A stretch of 64,000 bases of DNA from NCBI RefSeq assembly GCF_000685035.1, contig NZ_BAYB01000032.1:1-64000 (forward strand), given 5' to 3'. The number at the start of each line of letters is the position of its first letter. Position 1 is the stretch's first letter. Of this stretch, positions 1 through 8,678 are shown piece after piece. Source of the DNA: Paraburkholderia ferrariae NBRC 106233 (GTDB lineage: Bacteria > Pseudomonadota > Gammaproteobacteria > Burkholderiales > Burkholderiaceae). Under the pieces are notes generated by a model that was not told where the DNA came from, ran no database searches, and was given only the letters and a program-made list of their open reading frames with translations. Both the position numbers and the translations under genes were made by a program.

Positions 1-75
1 ACGCTCGATGCGCACGAAGCACGCGTTGTCCGTCCGCGGCGCGGAAACGGCATTGGCTGAAGGCGTTTCTTTCAT
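1..75 (-). CDS. Partial unidentified CDS (N-terminus, runs off the left edge)
   Basis: An ATG at 75..73 on the minus strand opens a frame that stays open for 25 codons to the window edge, beginning MKETPSANAV. The segment is too short to recognise a family. It would be transcribed leftward, in the same direction as the LysR gene downstream of position 1216. No strong Shine-Dalgarno sequence precedes it, so both the gene and the start are tentative. Confidence 0.35.
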   Translation of the reverse strand, partial: MKETPSANAVSAPRTDNACFVRIER

Positions 76-301
76 AAATCGTTCATCCGTTTGCAGATCG
101 CAGGCATGAATCCGCCCTGGCGTGACGCATGAAGCGACTCGCCGGATTCGTGCCGTTAGAAGGGAAACCGTGGTGCTACGGCCGGAGTTTTAACTCCGCC
201 AAATTTGCTTTGAATTACTGATTGACGTCGTTCACATTCGCCCCCGTCGATGCAATTGCGCGCATGCAGTCAGCCCCGATCAACCGCATGCTCCGGCCGC
301 G

Positions 302-1216
302 CTAAAGCCGCCCTGCTTCGACATCGAACGCGCTCGCCAGATCGGCCGAAAATGCCTTCACGATGGGCCGATCCGCGGCGCGGCGCTTCATCAGCAGATG
401 AAACGGCACGTCGAAGCTGAAGGCCTCGCGCCCGATCGCTCTAACGAGCCCCCGCTGCTCGAACGCCTCCGCGTAGTGCGCGGGCAGATACCCCAGGTGG
501 CCACCTGAAAGAATCAGGATCGTCGCGGCTTCGATGCTGTCTGTGTTGGCGGTGACACGGCGGCCGGTAAGCGGAATGTTTTCCTCGGGCACCGGATAGG
601 TGCGCCAGACCCATTCGTAGTCCTGCAATGCCTCGGCGCTGGGCGGGCGTGCCTCATGAAAGAGCGGATGGCCGCGCCCGCAGTAGATCGTCTGCTTCTC
701 ACTGAAGAGCGGTGTATAGAGGAGGCCTGGTACGCGATGCCAGAAGTAGCCGAGCGCCAGGTCGAACTGGTTGTTGACCACGCCCTCTTCCAGCTCTTGC
801 GGCGAAGCGACTTTCATCGAGAAGCGCACGGCCTGGTCGCGCTTGCGAAACGTGCCGATCGCCTCGGCAAGGCGCGCGTTCTCGACTAGCGGCGCCTGTC
901 CGATCAGCCCGATCGAGAGTGTGCCGACCAGCTTGCGGTCGATGTCGCGCACGTGTGCCACGAAATCCGAAGTCGCCGCGATCAGCGCCCGGGCAGTGGC
1001 GGCAAAGCGTTCGCCCTTCGAAGTGAGCCGGAAGCCCCCGCGCCCGCGTTCGCAGAGCGTGAAGCCCACGCGCGCCTCCAGTGCGGCCAGATGCGTGCTG
1101 ATAGTGGACTGCCGCACGCCGAGCGAGGACTCGGCCGCGGTAATGCCGCGCGCGTCGACGACGGCGAGGAAGACGCGGATCAGCCTCAGATCGAGATCGG
1201 TGGTATTCGAAAACAT
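302..1216 (-). CDS. LysR-family transcriptional regulator
   Basis: A 304-residue protein of normal LysR length. The N-terminal winged helix-turn-helix covers roughly residues 8-67 (LDLRLIRVFLAVVDARGITA, then an STISTHLAALEARVG recognition helix). The rest is the periplasmic-binding-protein-like effector domain. The ATG at 1216 begins eight residues before the first HTH helix, as usual. It lies 122 bp downstream of the FAD oxidoreductase gene in the same direction, so it may be the last gene of that operon or have its own promoter. It is the probable local regulator of the amine/guanidino genes at 1339-7656. The inducer cannot be read from the sequence. Confidence 0.93.
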   Translation of the reverse strand: MFSNTTDLDLRLIRVFLAVVDARGITAAESSLGVRQSTISTHLAALEARVGFTLCERGRGGFRLTSKGERFAATARALIAATSDFVAHVRDIDRKLVGTLSIGLIGQAPLVENARLAEAIGTFRKRDQAVRFSMKVASPQELEEGVVNNQFDLALGYFWHRVPGLLYTPLFSEKQTIYCGRGHPLFHEARPPSAEALQDYEWVWRTYPVPEENIPLTGRRVTANTDSIEAATILILSGGHLGYLPAHYAEAFEQRGLVRAIGREAFSFDVPFHLLMKRRAADRPIVKAFSADLASAFDVEAGRL

Positions 1217-1338
1217 GCTCGCTCGCCGTGGCGCTCAGTCCCTGTCGTTTTGCTATTCTGCTTTTCCGGCCCGGGCCCGCCTGAGCGGGTCCCGGACTGT
1301 CTCCATCCATCGCGCCGCGCGCAACGCCGCGACGTGCG

Positions 1339-2784
1339 TCACATCGGGAAGCCCATCGCCTTGATGCCGTTGATCCATGCGCGCTTCCAGCCGCCTTCCG
1401 CATCCGCCCCGTCGAACGCGTGGAAGGTAATCTTCGCGCCGATCCAGCGGAACGGCTCGGGCGGAATGTAGGTCGGGCTCAGGTTCGCGATATCGAGCTC
1501 GCGCTCGGGGCTCTCGCGGTCGAACAGGAGATTCAGCCCCATGAACGCGCCGAAGCGGCTGGCCGCCACGCCGAACCCCGTATAGCCCGCCACGAACACG
1601 GCCTTGCCGCCCAGGTAGCGTTTCGCGAATACCGACCCGCGCGAGCAGTAATCGATCGGGCCGCCCCACGCGTGCGAGAAGCGCACGTCGGCGAGTTGCG
1701 GGAAGGTCCGGTAGAACGCCTGCGCAAGCCGCGTGTAGGTCTCGCGCTCGCGATCCTGCTGCGGATCGGGGTCGCCGTCGAAGTGATAGCTGACGAGGCC
1801 GCCGAAGATGATGTTGTTGTTGCGCGTGAGGCGGAAGTAATTGAGCTGCGTGCGCGTGTCGTAGATGCCCTGGCGGTTCTTCCAGCCGATGCGCGCAAGC
1901 TGCTCGCTCGTGAGCGGCTCCGTGGCGAGCACGTGGTCGCGCACCTGCATCACGCGCCGGTTGATGTCCGCCACGCCCACCTTCGCCGTGCCGCTGCCGA
2001 GCACCACGCGCGGCGTCCGCACGCTGCCCTTGGGCGTTCTCACGTAGACGGTGGAGCCGTCGTCCGTGACCGTGACGAGCGGCGTGTGCTCGTGGAGGCG
2101 CACGCCCAGCGAGAGCGCCGCGCGCTTGAGCCCCCACGCGAGCTTCGCCGGATGCACGATGCCGCTGCGGTCGCGCGACCACAGCGCCCCCTCGAAGAGC
2201 GGCGAATCCAGTTGCTCGCGCGTCTCTTCGCGGTTCAGCAGCACGACGTTGTGGCCGTGCTTGCGGTGCAGTTCGTAGTCGGCGCGCAGGGGATCGAGGT
2301 GTGCCGCGTCGACCGCGACGGTCATCTCGCCGTTCCATTCGACGTCCGCATCGATGCCGTAGCGTTCCAGCGTGGCCTCGAAGCCGTCGAGGTTGTGCTG
2401 GCCGAACTGTTCCAACTGGTCGATGTCGTTCGGGAACACGCGCACCGCGTTCGGCAGGCCGTGCATCACCGAAGTCGAGATGATGCCGCCCGCGCGGCCC
2501 GAGGCGCCATGCGCGACGAGATGCGCCTCGATCAGCACGACGTCGAGTTCGGGCATCAATTCCTTCGCCTGCACCGCGGCCCAGAGCCCTGTGAAGCCGC
2601 CGCCGACGATCAGCAGGTCGGCCTTCGTGTCGCCAACCAGTTCCGGCTCGGCGCCGGGCGCAGCCGGGTTGTCGAGCCAGTAGGGAAAGAGTTTCGTGCC
2701 GGCCAGTGCGGCCTGCGCGTCGGGCGTTGCTACGCGGCCTACCTGCGCCGTGCGCGCGGGCTTGAGAACAGTCGCTTCAGTCAT
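1339..2784 (-). CDS. FAD-dependent amine oxidoreductase (DAO fold, PuuB-like)
   Basis: A 481-residue D-amino-acid-oxidase-fold flavoprotein. The dinucleotide-binding motif GGGFTGLWAA lies near residues 61-70, followed by the usual acidic residue and then GASGRAGG. The family includes gamma-glutamylputrescine oxidase, which oxidises an amine to an aldehyde with release of H2O2. The ATG at 2784 is preceded by a strong AGGAGGT site and overlaps the end of the upstream amidohydrolase gene by 8 bp (ATGACTGA), so the two are translationally coupled. An in-frame start 48 bases earlier lacks this support. Context with an aldehyde dehydrogenase and a ureohydrolase across the divergent promoter suggests oxidation of an amine or guanidino-amine. 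The substrate is inferred, not shown. Confidence 0.88.
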   Translation of the reverse strand: MTEATVLKPARTAQVGRVATPDAQAALAGTKLFPYWLDNPAAPGAEPELVGDTKADLLIVGGGFTGLWAAVQAKELMPELDVVLIEAHLVAHGASGRAGGIISTSVMHGLPNAVRVFPNDIDQLEQFGQHNLDGFEATLERYGIDADVEWNGEMTVAVDAAHLDPLRADYELHRKHGHNVVLLNREETREQLDSPLFEGALWSRDRSGIVHPAKLAWGLKRAALSLGVRLHEHTPLVTVTDDGSTVYVRTPKGSVRTPRVVLGSGTAKVGVADINRRVMQVRDHVLATEPLTSEQLARIGWKNRQGIYDTRTQLNYFRLTRNNNIIFGGLVSYHFDGDPDPQQDRERETYTRLAQAFYRTFPQLADVRFSHAWGGPIDYCSRGSVFAKRYLGGKAVFVAGYTGFGVAASRFGAFMGLNLLFDRESPERELDIANLSPTYIPPEPFRWIGAKITFHAFDGADAEGGWKRAWINGIKAMGFPM

Positions 2785-4492
2785 GCGGCACCTCCTTCGC
2801 GAAATCGCCTTGCGCATGCGTGATTTCGCCATTCATCATCGTGAGGCCCACGTCGACCTTGCCGATCTCGTACTTGCCCACTTCGAACAGATCGCGTTCG
2901 AGCACGATCAGGTCGGCGCGCTTGCCCACCGTCAGCGAGCCGATCTCCTGCTCCATACCGAGCTGGTACGCGCCGTGGATCGTGTAGGCCGCAATCAGTT
3001 GCGGCACGCTCAGGCGCTCGTTGACGTCCGGGAACACCGGTGCATCGGGCTCGCCCGCAAGCTGGCGCGTATAGCCCGACTCGATGTGCTCGACGGGGCG
3101 ATGCTGGCAGCGGCACTGGCATGCCAGGCCGTCCATGCCGATCGACACCGTCACGCCTTCTTCGACGAAGGTGCGGAACTTGTACATGCTGCTCCAGCGC
3201 TTTTCGCCGTAGAACGCGCGAATCGCCTTCGTGTATGTGTCGACCACGCCCCACTGAAGCTGCGTGTTCGCGATCACGCCAAGGCGCCTGAAACGCGGAA
3301 TGTCGTCCGGATGCGTGAGGAACGCGTGCGTGATCACATGGCGGCGGTCGCGCGGCGGATTGAGTTCGATGGCGCGCTCGATCGCGTCCAGCGCGCCGCG
3401 CACGGCGGCGTCGCCCACGCAATGCACCATCACGTCCACGCCGTTGCGGTCCGCCTCCAGCACGAAGCGGTTGAAGTCCTCGATCGGCGTGTTCGGCTCG
3501 CCGCAATGGTGCGGACGGTCGGTATACGGCTCCAGCAGCCAGGACGTGTGGTTCAGCTCGGTGCCGTCGAGGAAGAGCTTCAGCGTGCGGGCCTTCACGA
3601 GCGGCGACTGATAGCGCGCGCGATAGTCGAGGATGGTTTCGACGGGGTCGCGCAGGGCCTCGACGCCGGCATAGCTGCCCACCACGCGCAGCTTGAGCAC
3701 GCCATCGCGCTCCATGCGCAGCAATGTTTCGTACAACCAGGTCTGGTCGCCGCTCGGGTCGAGGAAGCCCGCATCGAAGACGGTCGTGATGCCGGCCGCC
3801 ACGAGCTTCTTCTGCCACGCGACGAACGACGTGTAATAGAGCTCGCCCCACGGCGGCAGATAGCCGGCCCCGGAAAGGCGGCACATGAGCAGCGAATAGG
3901 CTGCGCCGTCCACCACGAGGCCCGTGGGGTCGCCCGTGAGCGGGTCCTTCTCGAACCAGCTCGCGCCCTCTTCCACGGGCGGCGTGGAGGCGTCGATGCC
4001 GCCGATCTCCAGCGCCTTCGTGTTCACCCACATCGTGTGAAAGTCGGTGGAGAGCAGGCACACGGGCCGGTCGGGGCAAATGGCGTCGAGCGTCTCGCGG
4101 TTGAGCAGCGCGGCGGGCATGGCCGCCTGCACCCAGCCCATGCCGATGATGCTCTTCTCGTGCGGATGCGCTTCGACGTAGGCACGCAGGCCGGCGAGCA
4201 CCAGTTGCGGATTCTCGAAATTGAGAAAGGCCTGCGCGGCGAACGCGGTGGTCGAGAAGTGCCAGTGCGACTCGACGAAGCCCGGCAGCATCAGCCGTCC
4301 GCCCGCGTCGATGATGCGCGTGTTCGCGCCTACGTAGCGCTGGGCGGCAAGCCCGTCGCCGACGAATACGATCCGGCCGTCGCGCACGGCGACCGCGCTC
4401 ACCCAGGGGCAATGCGGATCGACGGTATAGACGCGCGCATTCGTGAAGACGAAGTCGGCCTGCGTCTCCTTGTGTTCGTTCTGTTGACTCAT
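2777..4492 (-). CDS. YtcJ-type amidohydrolase (amidohydrolase 3 family)
   Basis: A 571-residue metal-dependent hydrolase of the amidohydrolase superfamily. The N-terminal beta-sandwich strand NARVYTVD is followed by the metal-binding HxH (ESHWHF) near residues 85-90. Further histidines (VMVHCVGD, VITHAFLTHPDD) and the late aspartate in SIGMDGLA complete the site. The C-terminal GSLTVGKRADLIVLERDLF is the classical family end. A short CQCRCQH run follows the catalytic aspartate and is unusual. The ATG at 4492 is preferred over an in-frame TTG at 4504. It is the promoter-proximal partner of the FAD oxidoreductase, with coding overlap. A role in cleaving an amide, carbamoyl or ring C-N bond is plausible; the substrate is unknown. 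Confidence 0.88.
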   Translation of the reverse strand: MSQQNEHKETQADFVFTNARVYTVDPHCPWVSAVAVRDGRIVFVGDGLAAQRYVGANTRIIDAGGRLMLPGFVESHWHFSTTAFAAQAFLNFENPQLVLAGLRAYVEAHPHEKSIIGMGWVQAAMPAALLNRETLDAICPDRPVCLLSTDFHTMWVNTKALEIGGIDASTPPVEEGASWFEKDPLTGDPTGLVVDGAAYSLLMCRLSGAGYLPPWGELYYTSFVAWQKKLVAAGITTVFDAGFLDPSGDQTWLYETLLRMERDGVLKLRVVGSYAGVEALRDPVETILDYRARYQSPLVKARTLKLFLDGTELNHTSWLLEPYTDRPHHCGEPNTPIEDFNRFVLEADRNGVDVMVHCVGDAAVRGALDAIERAIELNPPRDRRHVITHAFLTHPDDIPRFRRLGVIANTQLQWGVVDTYTKAIRAFYGEKRWSSMYKFRTFVEEGVTVSIGMDGLACQCRCQHRPVEHIESGYTRQLAGEPDAPVFPDVNERLSVPQLIAAYTIHGAYQLGMEQEIGSLTVGKRADLIVLERDLFEVGKYEIGKVDVGLTMMNGEITHAQGDFAKEVPHD

Positions 4493-4572
4493 GGTCGAAT
4501 TCAATGCGGACAGGACAATCGCCAGAACCGGCGCGCGCCGTCCTGCCGGGCGCGCGCCCGCTCACCCGATGC

Positions 4573-4917
4573 TCAGGACTGCTCGAGCAGGACGTAGAAC
4601 TTCTTTGCGTCCTCGATCGTTTCCCAGCGGCCGGCGAAGCCTGCCGGCAGCAGGTAGCCCTCGCCCGCGCGGAATTCCTTGCGATTGCCCTCGACGTCGG
4701 TCAGCGCAACACGCCCTTCGACGAGCCAGACCGCTTCGTCGGCGGTCGTCTCGGGAAACTCCACCGCGCCGACCTTGCCCTCCCACCAGCCGACGATGTA
4801 ATTGCGGCTGTCGCCCTGCGCCGCGCGCCAGTCGCCCTCGTCCATGCCGAAGTCCAGCTTCGTGTATTCGCCAATGCCGGCGCCCAGCGCAACGATGTCT
4901 CGAATGAGTTTGGTCAT
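4573..4917 (-). CDS. Small cupin-domain protein (DUF861/cupin_3 type)
   Basis: A 114-residue single-domain cupin. The central strands read DEAVWLVEGRVALTD and FRAGEGYLLPAGFAGRWE, matching the small cupin_3 group that includes ureidoglycine aminohydrolase-like and EutQ-like domains. The ATG at 4917 follows an AAGAGA Shine-Dalgarno-like site; upstream in-frame codons lack one. It is the first gene of the leftward operon, 81 bp before the amidohydrolase and divergent from the guanidinobutyrase gene. Family members bind or process small polar nitrogen compounds, which fits the cluster, but no reaction can be assigned from sequence. Confidence 0.82.
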   Translation of the reverse strand: MTKLIRDIVALGAGIGEYTKLDFGMDEGDWRAAQGDSRNYIVGWWEGKVGAVEFPETTADEAVWLVEGRVALTDVEGNRKEFRAGEGYLLPAGFAGRWETIEDAKKFYVLLEQS

Positions 4918-4983
4918 GTGAATCTCTTGTGCCGTAAGTGGAAAACCGGCGACAAAGTTATCGGTTCGCCCCTTCCCGGTATG

Positions 4984-4999
4984 CCCCCCTTCGGGGGGG
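4984..4999. other. GC hairpin with UUCG loop in a divergent promoter region
   Basis: Six C residues (4984-4989), the loop TTCG, and a run of G residues form a very stable hairpin in the 243-bp gap between the cupin and gbuA genes. It lacks a T-tract on either strand. It could act in an mRNA leader or be an intergenic repeat of the kind common in Burkholderiales. No riboswitch core was recognised in the rest of the gap. Confidence 0.4.
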
Positions 5000-5160
5000 A
5001 CACGGCACAATCTCACGCGCTTTCGGCCGGCGCGCTTGCATCGATAAAGGCCGATGTAAGGGTCGCGACTTCGAGATTCATCGGCGGGTCTTCTCCTCTA
5101 CGATCGGTCGCCTGTCTTTCTGCCTGCAGCAGTGACGCAAACGTAAGGAATCCACCGTTC

Positions 5161-6111
5161 ATGACCCAGGAATTCAACCAGCCGCTCGGCGGCAACGACA
5201 TGCCGCGCTTCGGCGGCATCGCCACGATGATGCGGCTGCCGCACGCCGCCACGAGCGTTGGGCTCGACGTCTGCTTTGTCGGCGTGCCGCTCGATATCGG
5301 CACCTCGAACCGCTCGGGCACGCGCTTCGGCCCGCGCCAGATCCGCACGGAATCCGTATTGCTGCGCCCCTACAACATGGCCACGCGCGCGGCGCCGTTC
5401 GATTCGCTGCAGGTGGCCGACATCGGCGACGTCGCGACCAACCCCTATGACCTCAAGGACTCGATCGGCCTGATCGAAGCGGCCTACGACCGCATCGTCG
5501 CAAACGGCTGCCGCCCCATCACGCTGGGCGGCGACCATACGATCGCCTGGCCGATCCTGCGGGCGCTCCACAAGAAGTACGGCAAGGTGGCCGTCGTGCA
5601 CGTGGATGCGCACGCGGACGTGAACGACACGATGTCCGGCGAGAAGATCGCCCACGGCACGCCGTTTCGCCGCGCGGTGGAAGACGGCCTGCTGCAATGC
5701 GACAAGGTCACGCAGATCGGCCTGCGCGGCACCGGCTACCACGCCGACGACTTCGACTGGTGCCGCGCCCAGGGCTTCACGGTGGTACAGGCCGAGGAAT
5801 GCTGGAACCGGTCGCTCGCACCGCTCATGGAAAGCGTGCGCGAGCGCGTGGGCGACACGCCTGTCTATCTGAGCTTCGATATCGACGGGCTCGATCCGGC
5901 CTTCGCCCCCGGCACCGGCACGCCCGAGGTAGGCGGCCTGACCGTGCAGCAGGGCCTCGAAATCGTGCGCGGCATGAAGGGGCTCAATATCGTCGGCGCG
6001 GATCTCGTGGAGGTCTCGCCGCCCTACGACCAGGCGGGCACCACGGCGCTCGTGGGCGCAAATCTCGCCTTCGAAATGCTCTGCGTGATGCCGGGCGTCC
6101 ACTACCGCTGA
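5161..6111 (+). CDS. gbuA: Guanidinobutyrase / agmatinase-family ureohydrolase
   Basis: A 316-residue member of the arginase/agmatinase family, which hydrolyses a guanidino group to urea and an amine. All manganese-binding motifs are present: GGDHTIAWP, HVDAHADVND and SFDIDGLDPAFAPGTGTPE. The N-terminal stretch NQPLGGNDMPRFGGIATMMR and the phrase RPYNMATRAAPFDSLQVADIGDV are characteristic of pseudomonad guanidinobutyrase (4-guanidinobutyrate to GABA plus urea). The ATG at 5161 follows AAGGA at a slightly long spacing. An aldehyde dehydrogenase follows after 9 bp. Agmatine or another guanidino acid is the alternative substrate; assignment to GbuA rests on recalled family similarity. Confidence 0.9.
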   Translation: MTQEFNQPLGGNDMPRFGGIATMMRLPHAATSVGLDVCFVGVPLDIGTSNRSGTRFGPRQIRTESVLLRPYNMATRAAPFDSLQVADIGDVATNPYDLKDSIGLIEAAYDRIVANGCRPITLGGDHTIAWPILRALHKKYGKVAVVHVDAHADVNDTMSGEKIAHGTPFRRAVEDGLLQCDKVTQIGLRGTGYHADDFDWCRAQGFTVVQAEECWNRSLAPLMESVRERVGDTPVYLSFDIDGLDPAFAPGTGTPEVGGLTVQQGLEIVRGMKGLNIVGADLVEVSPPYDQAGTTALVGANLAFEMLCVMPGVHYR

Positions 6112-6120
6112 GGTCACGTC

Positions 6121-7656
6121 ATGAACCACACCCAATGGCTCGCCGGCGGAGCGGGCGAACTGCCCGTGCTGCCCGCCGCGCGCATCGCCGGACGTGCAGT
6201 GCCGGCGCAGGACGGCACCTCTCGCAGCGCGATCTGCAGCGCGGCAACCGGCGCGACGATCGGCTGGCAGGAAAGCGCCGGCACCGCACAGGTCGATGAT
6301 GCCGTGCGCGCGGCCCGCGCCGCGTTCGGCGCGTGGAGCGCCATGGCGCCCGCGCAGCGCGGCGCGATATTGCGCAGAGTGGCCGAACTCGTCGAGGCCC
6401 GAAGCGAGGTGCTCGCGGCGCTGCAAATGCACGTGAGCGGCAAGCCACGCATGGAGGCCGGGATCGACGCGAGCGACGTCGCCGCGACCTTCGCCTGGTA
6501 CGCCGACCGCTGCGACGAAGCCACGGCGTTCCGCACCGAAGCCATCGCGCTGCCCGACGACACCGTCGCGGCCGAACGCTTCTACGATCCCGTCGGCGTC
6601 GCCGCACTCATCGTGCCCTGGAATTTCCCGATGGTCACGACGGCCTGGAAGATCGCGCCCGCGCTCGCCGCCGGCTGCACGGTCGTGCTCAAGCCATCGG
6701 AACTCACGTCGCCCACGGAGCACGCGCTCGTGGATCTGCTGGCCGAAGCGGGCGTGCCCGATGGCGTCGTCAACATCGTGAACGGCGGCGCCGAGGTGGG
6801 TGCCGCGCTAACCGCGCATCCGCTCGTCGACAAGATCTCGTTTACGGGCAGCACGGCCGCGGGCCGCCACGTCATGCGCGCCGCCGCCGAGGACATGAAG
6901 CGCGTAACGCTCGAACTGGGCGGCAAGTCGGCGCTGATCGTGCGCGAGGACGCCGACGTCGATCTCGCCGTCGCGCTCGCCGTGGGCGGCGCGTTCACGA
7001 ACGCCGGGCAGATGTGCTCGGCCACGGCGCGCATCCTCGTTCACGACAGCCTCTACCGCAAGTTCATGGCCGCCTTCGAAACGGCCGTGCGCGCCCTCGT
7101 GGTGGCGCCACCCGCCACGCCCCGCGCGACGATGGGACCGCTCATCTCGCGCGCGCACCGCACGCGCGTGGAGGCGTTGGTCGAGCGCGGCCTCGAAGCC
7201 GGCGCGCGTGTCGCATTTTGCGGCCAGGTGGCGGAGGAAAGTGGGGGCGGCTTCTTCATGGCGCCTGTCGTCGTGGCCGAGCCGGCCGCCGACAACGTGC
7301 TGTGGACCGACGAAATATTTGGCCCCGTGGCCTGCGTGAAATCGTTCCGCACCGACGAAGACGCCATCGGACTCGCGAACGACACGCGCTACGGCCTCGT
7401 CGCCACGGTCGTGACCGCGAACGCGGAGAGGGCACAGCATTATCGGCGGCGGCTGCGGGCAGGGCTCGTGTGGCACAACACGCCGCAACTGATCTTCCCG
7501 CACATCAGCTGGGGCGGCTTCGGCCTCTCCGGGATCGGGCGCGAACTCGGGCTCGCAGGGCTGCGCAGTTACCAGGAACTGCGCCATGCCATCGCGGCGG
7601 CGGAACGCCAAGCGAGGGGTGGATTCCACCGATTTCTGGCGGCCCCGCCTGTCTGA
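6121..7656 (+). CDS. Aldehyde dehydrogenase family protein
   Basis: A 511-residue NAD(P)-dependent aldehyde dehydrogenase of full length. Visible motifs are the cofactor-binding VPWNFPMVTTAWKIAPALAA region, FTGSTAAGR, the general base in TLELGGKSA, and the catalytic cysteine in FTNAGQMCSATAR. The C-terminal EIFGPV and NDTRYGL motifs are also present. It begins 9 bp after gbuA, so the two are co-transcribed. In pathway logic it would oxidise the aldehyde made by the FAD amine oxidase, for example a guanidino-butyraldehyde, to the acid that the ureohydrolase then splits. That order is inferred from neighbours. Confidence 0.93.
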   Translation: MNHTQWLAGGAGELPVLPAARIAGRAVPAQDGTSRSAICSAATGATIGWQESAGTAQVDDAVRAARAAFGAWSAMAPAQRGAILRRVAELVEARSEVLAALQMHVSGKPRMEAGIDASDVAATFAWYADRCDEATAFRTEAIALPDDTVAAERFYDPVGVAALIVPWNFPMVTTAWKIAPALAAGCTVVLKPSELTSPTEHALVDLLAEAGVPDGVVNIVNGGAEVGAALTAHPLVDKISFTGSTAAGRHVMRAAAEDMKRVTLELGGKSALIVREDADVDLAVALAVGGAFTNAGQMCSATARILVHDSLYRKFMAAFETAVRALVVAPPATPRATMGPLISRAHRTRVEALVERGLEAGARVAFCGQVAEESGGGFFMAPVVVAEPAADNVLWTDEIFGPVACVKSFRTDEDAIGLANDTRYGLVATVVTANAERAQHYRRRLRAGLVWHNTPQLIFPHISWGGFGLSGIGRELGLAGLRSYQELRHAIAAAERQARGGFHRFLAAPPV

Positions 7657-7736
7657 TATGGTTGGGGCCTGCTCGCGCCTGGAATATCGGCTGCGAATCG
7701 TAAAGGCAAGTAGACGAACCGAACCGGGGGGACACC

Positions 7737-8585
7737 ATGCTGCTCAACGTCGACCCTTTCAATCACAGTAGCCGGCACCTCAACGTCTCGATCAAGGCGC
7801 TGGGCGAAGTCATCGAATCCGTCGGGTTGCCGCATTTCGTGCATCGGCTCACGCGCTTCCTGCACGAGCTGATTCCGCTCGACTCCGCCCACGTCGATCG
7901 CACGCGCTTCGACCCTGCCTCGCCGCTGGGCTATCGCTGCGAGTGGATCGGCAGCGGCACCGTCCACGAGGAACAGGCGGTGCTCGACGGCATCATGACG
8001 CTCTACTACGACCGCTTCCAGTCCGTCGACCCGCTCTTCGCCGGCATCCGCGATACATCGGGCACCCATCTCGTCGTGCGCGACATGAACAAGCTGCCGG
8101 CGGGCGAGTTTCGCGCGCTGATCTTCGAGAGCAGTCATATCGCCCAGGAGTGCGTGCTGACGAAAAGCACCCGCCACACGCAGTATTCGCTTGCGATCGT
8201 GCGCCGCGACGACCAGCCGCAATTCTCGCTCGCCGAGCTCAATCATTTCCGGCACCTCGGCGACTTCCTGTTTCCGCTGCTGGAACTGCATGTGTCCACG
8301 GCGGCCGTGAAGCGCACCGCCAACGCGATGAGCGAAACCGATCCGCTCGTGCTGTTCGACGCGCGGATTGCCAGTGACGGCATCCGGCTCTCGAAGCGGG
8401 AATACGAAAGCTGCCGGCACCTGATCGCAGGCCGCACCGTGCCGGAAACGGCCGAGATACTGGGGGTCCGGCAGACCTCGGCGGAATCCTATGTCCAGCG
8501 GGCGTTCGCCAAGCTGGGCGTGCGGACCAAGCGCGAGCTCGCCCTTTGGGCGCGCGGGCAACTCGCGCAGCCGGCTACCGAGTAA
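7737..8585 (+). CDS. LuxR-family transcriptional regulator
   Basis: A 282-residue protein with a C-terminal LuxR/GerE helix-turn-helix at about residues 218-275 (REYESCRHLIAGRTVPETAE, then a recognition helix containing TSAESYVQRAFAKLG). The N-terminal 200 residues form a putative sensor domain without recognisable acyl-homoserine-lactone ligands and with no membrane segment. The ATG at 7737 follows a GGGGGGA site. It lies 80 bp after the aldehyde dehydrogenase on the same strand and is a second candidate regulator of the amine/guanidino cluster beside the LysR at 302. No luxI-type synthase is present in the window. Confidence 0.9.
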   Translation: MLLNVDPFNHSSRHLNVSIKALGEVIESVGLPHFVHRLTRFLHELIPLDSAHVDRTRFDPASPLGYRCEWIGSGTVHEEQAVLDGIMTLYYDRFQSVDPLFAGIRDTSGTHLVVRDMNKLPAGEFRALIFESSHIAQECVLTKSTRHTQYSLAIVRRDDQPQFSLAELNHFRHLGDFLFPLLELHVSTAAVKRTANAMSETDPLVLFDARIASDGIRLSKREYESCRHLIAGRTVPETAEILGVRQTSAESYVQRAFAKLGVRTKRELALWARGQLAQPATE

Positions 8586-8678
8586 CTCAACGGGACATAA
8601 GCAGTCCTGTCGATATCGGGCTCTCTCCGGCCTGCGGCCGTTATCGCGGCCTAACCTGTGCAGGCTTTCGCGGCAGGT

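Noticed and set aside
1271..1295. GC hairpin between the LysR and oxidoreductase genes as a terminator
   Set aside because: The stem is good but bulged, and neither strand has a T-tract afterwards. Left unassigned.
2696..4597. Plus-strand 633-codon frame over the amidohydrolase
   Set aside because: Arg/His-rich composition typical of antisense frames; the minus strand carries an authentic amidohydrolase with metal motifs.
4918..5160. A guanidine riboswitch before gbuA
   Set aside because: Searched by eye for guanidine-I/II/III core motifs because of the guanidino context; none was recognised. Only a C/G hairpin is present. A covariance-model search would be decisive.
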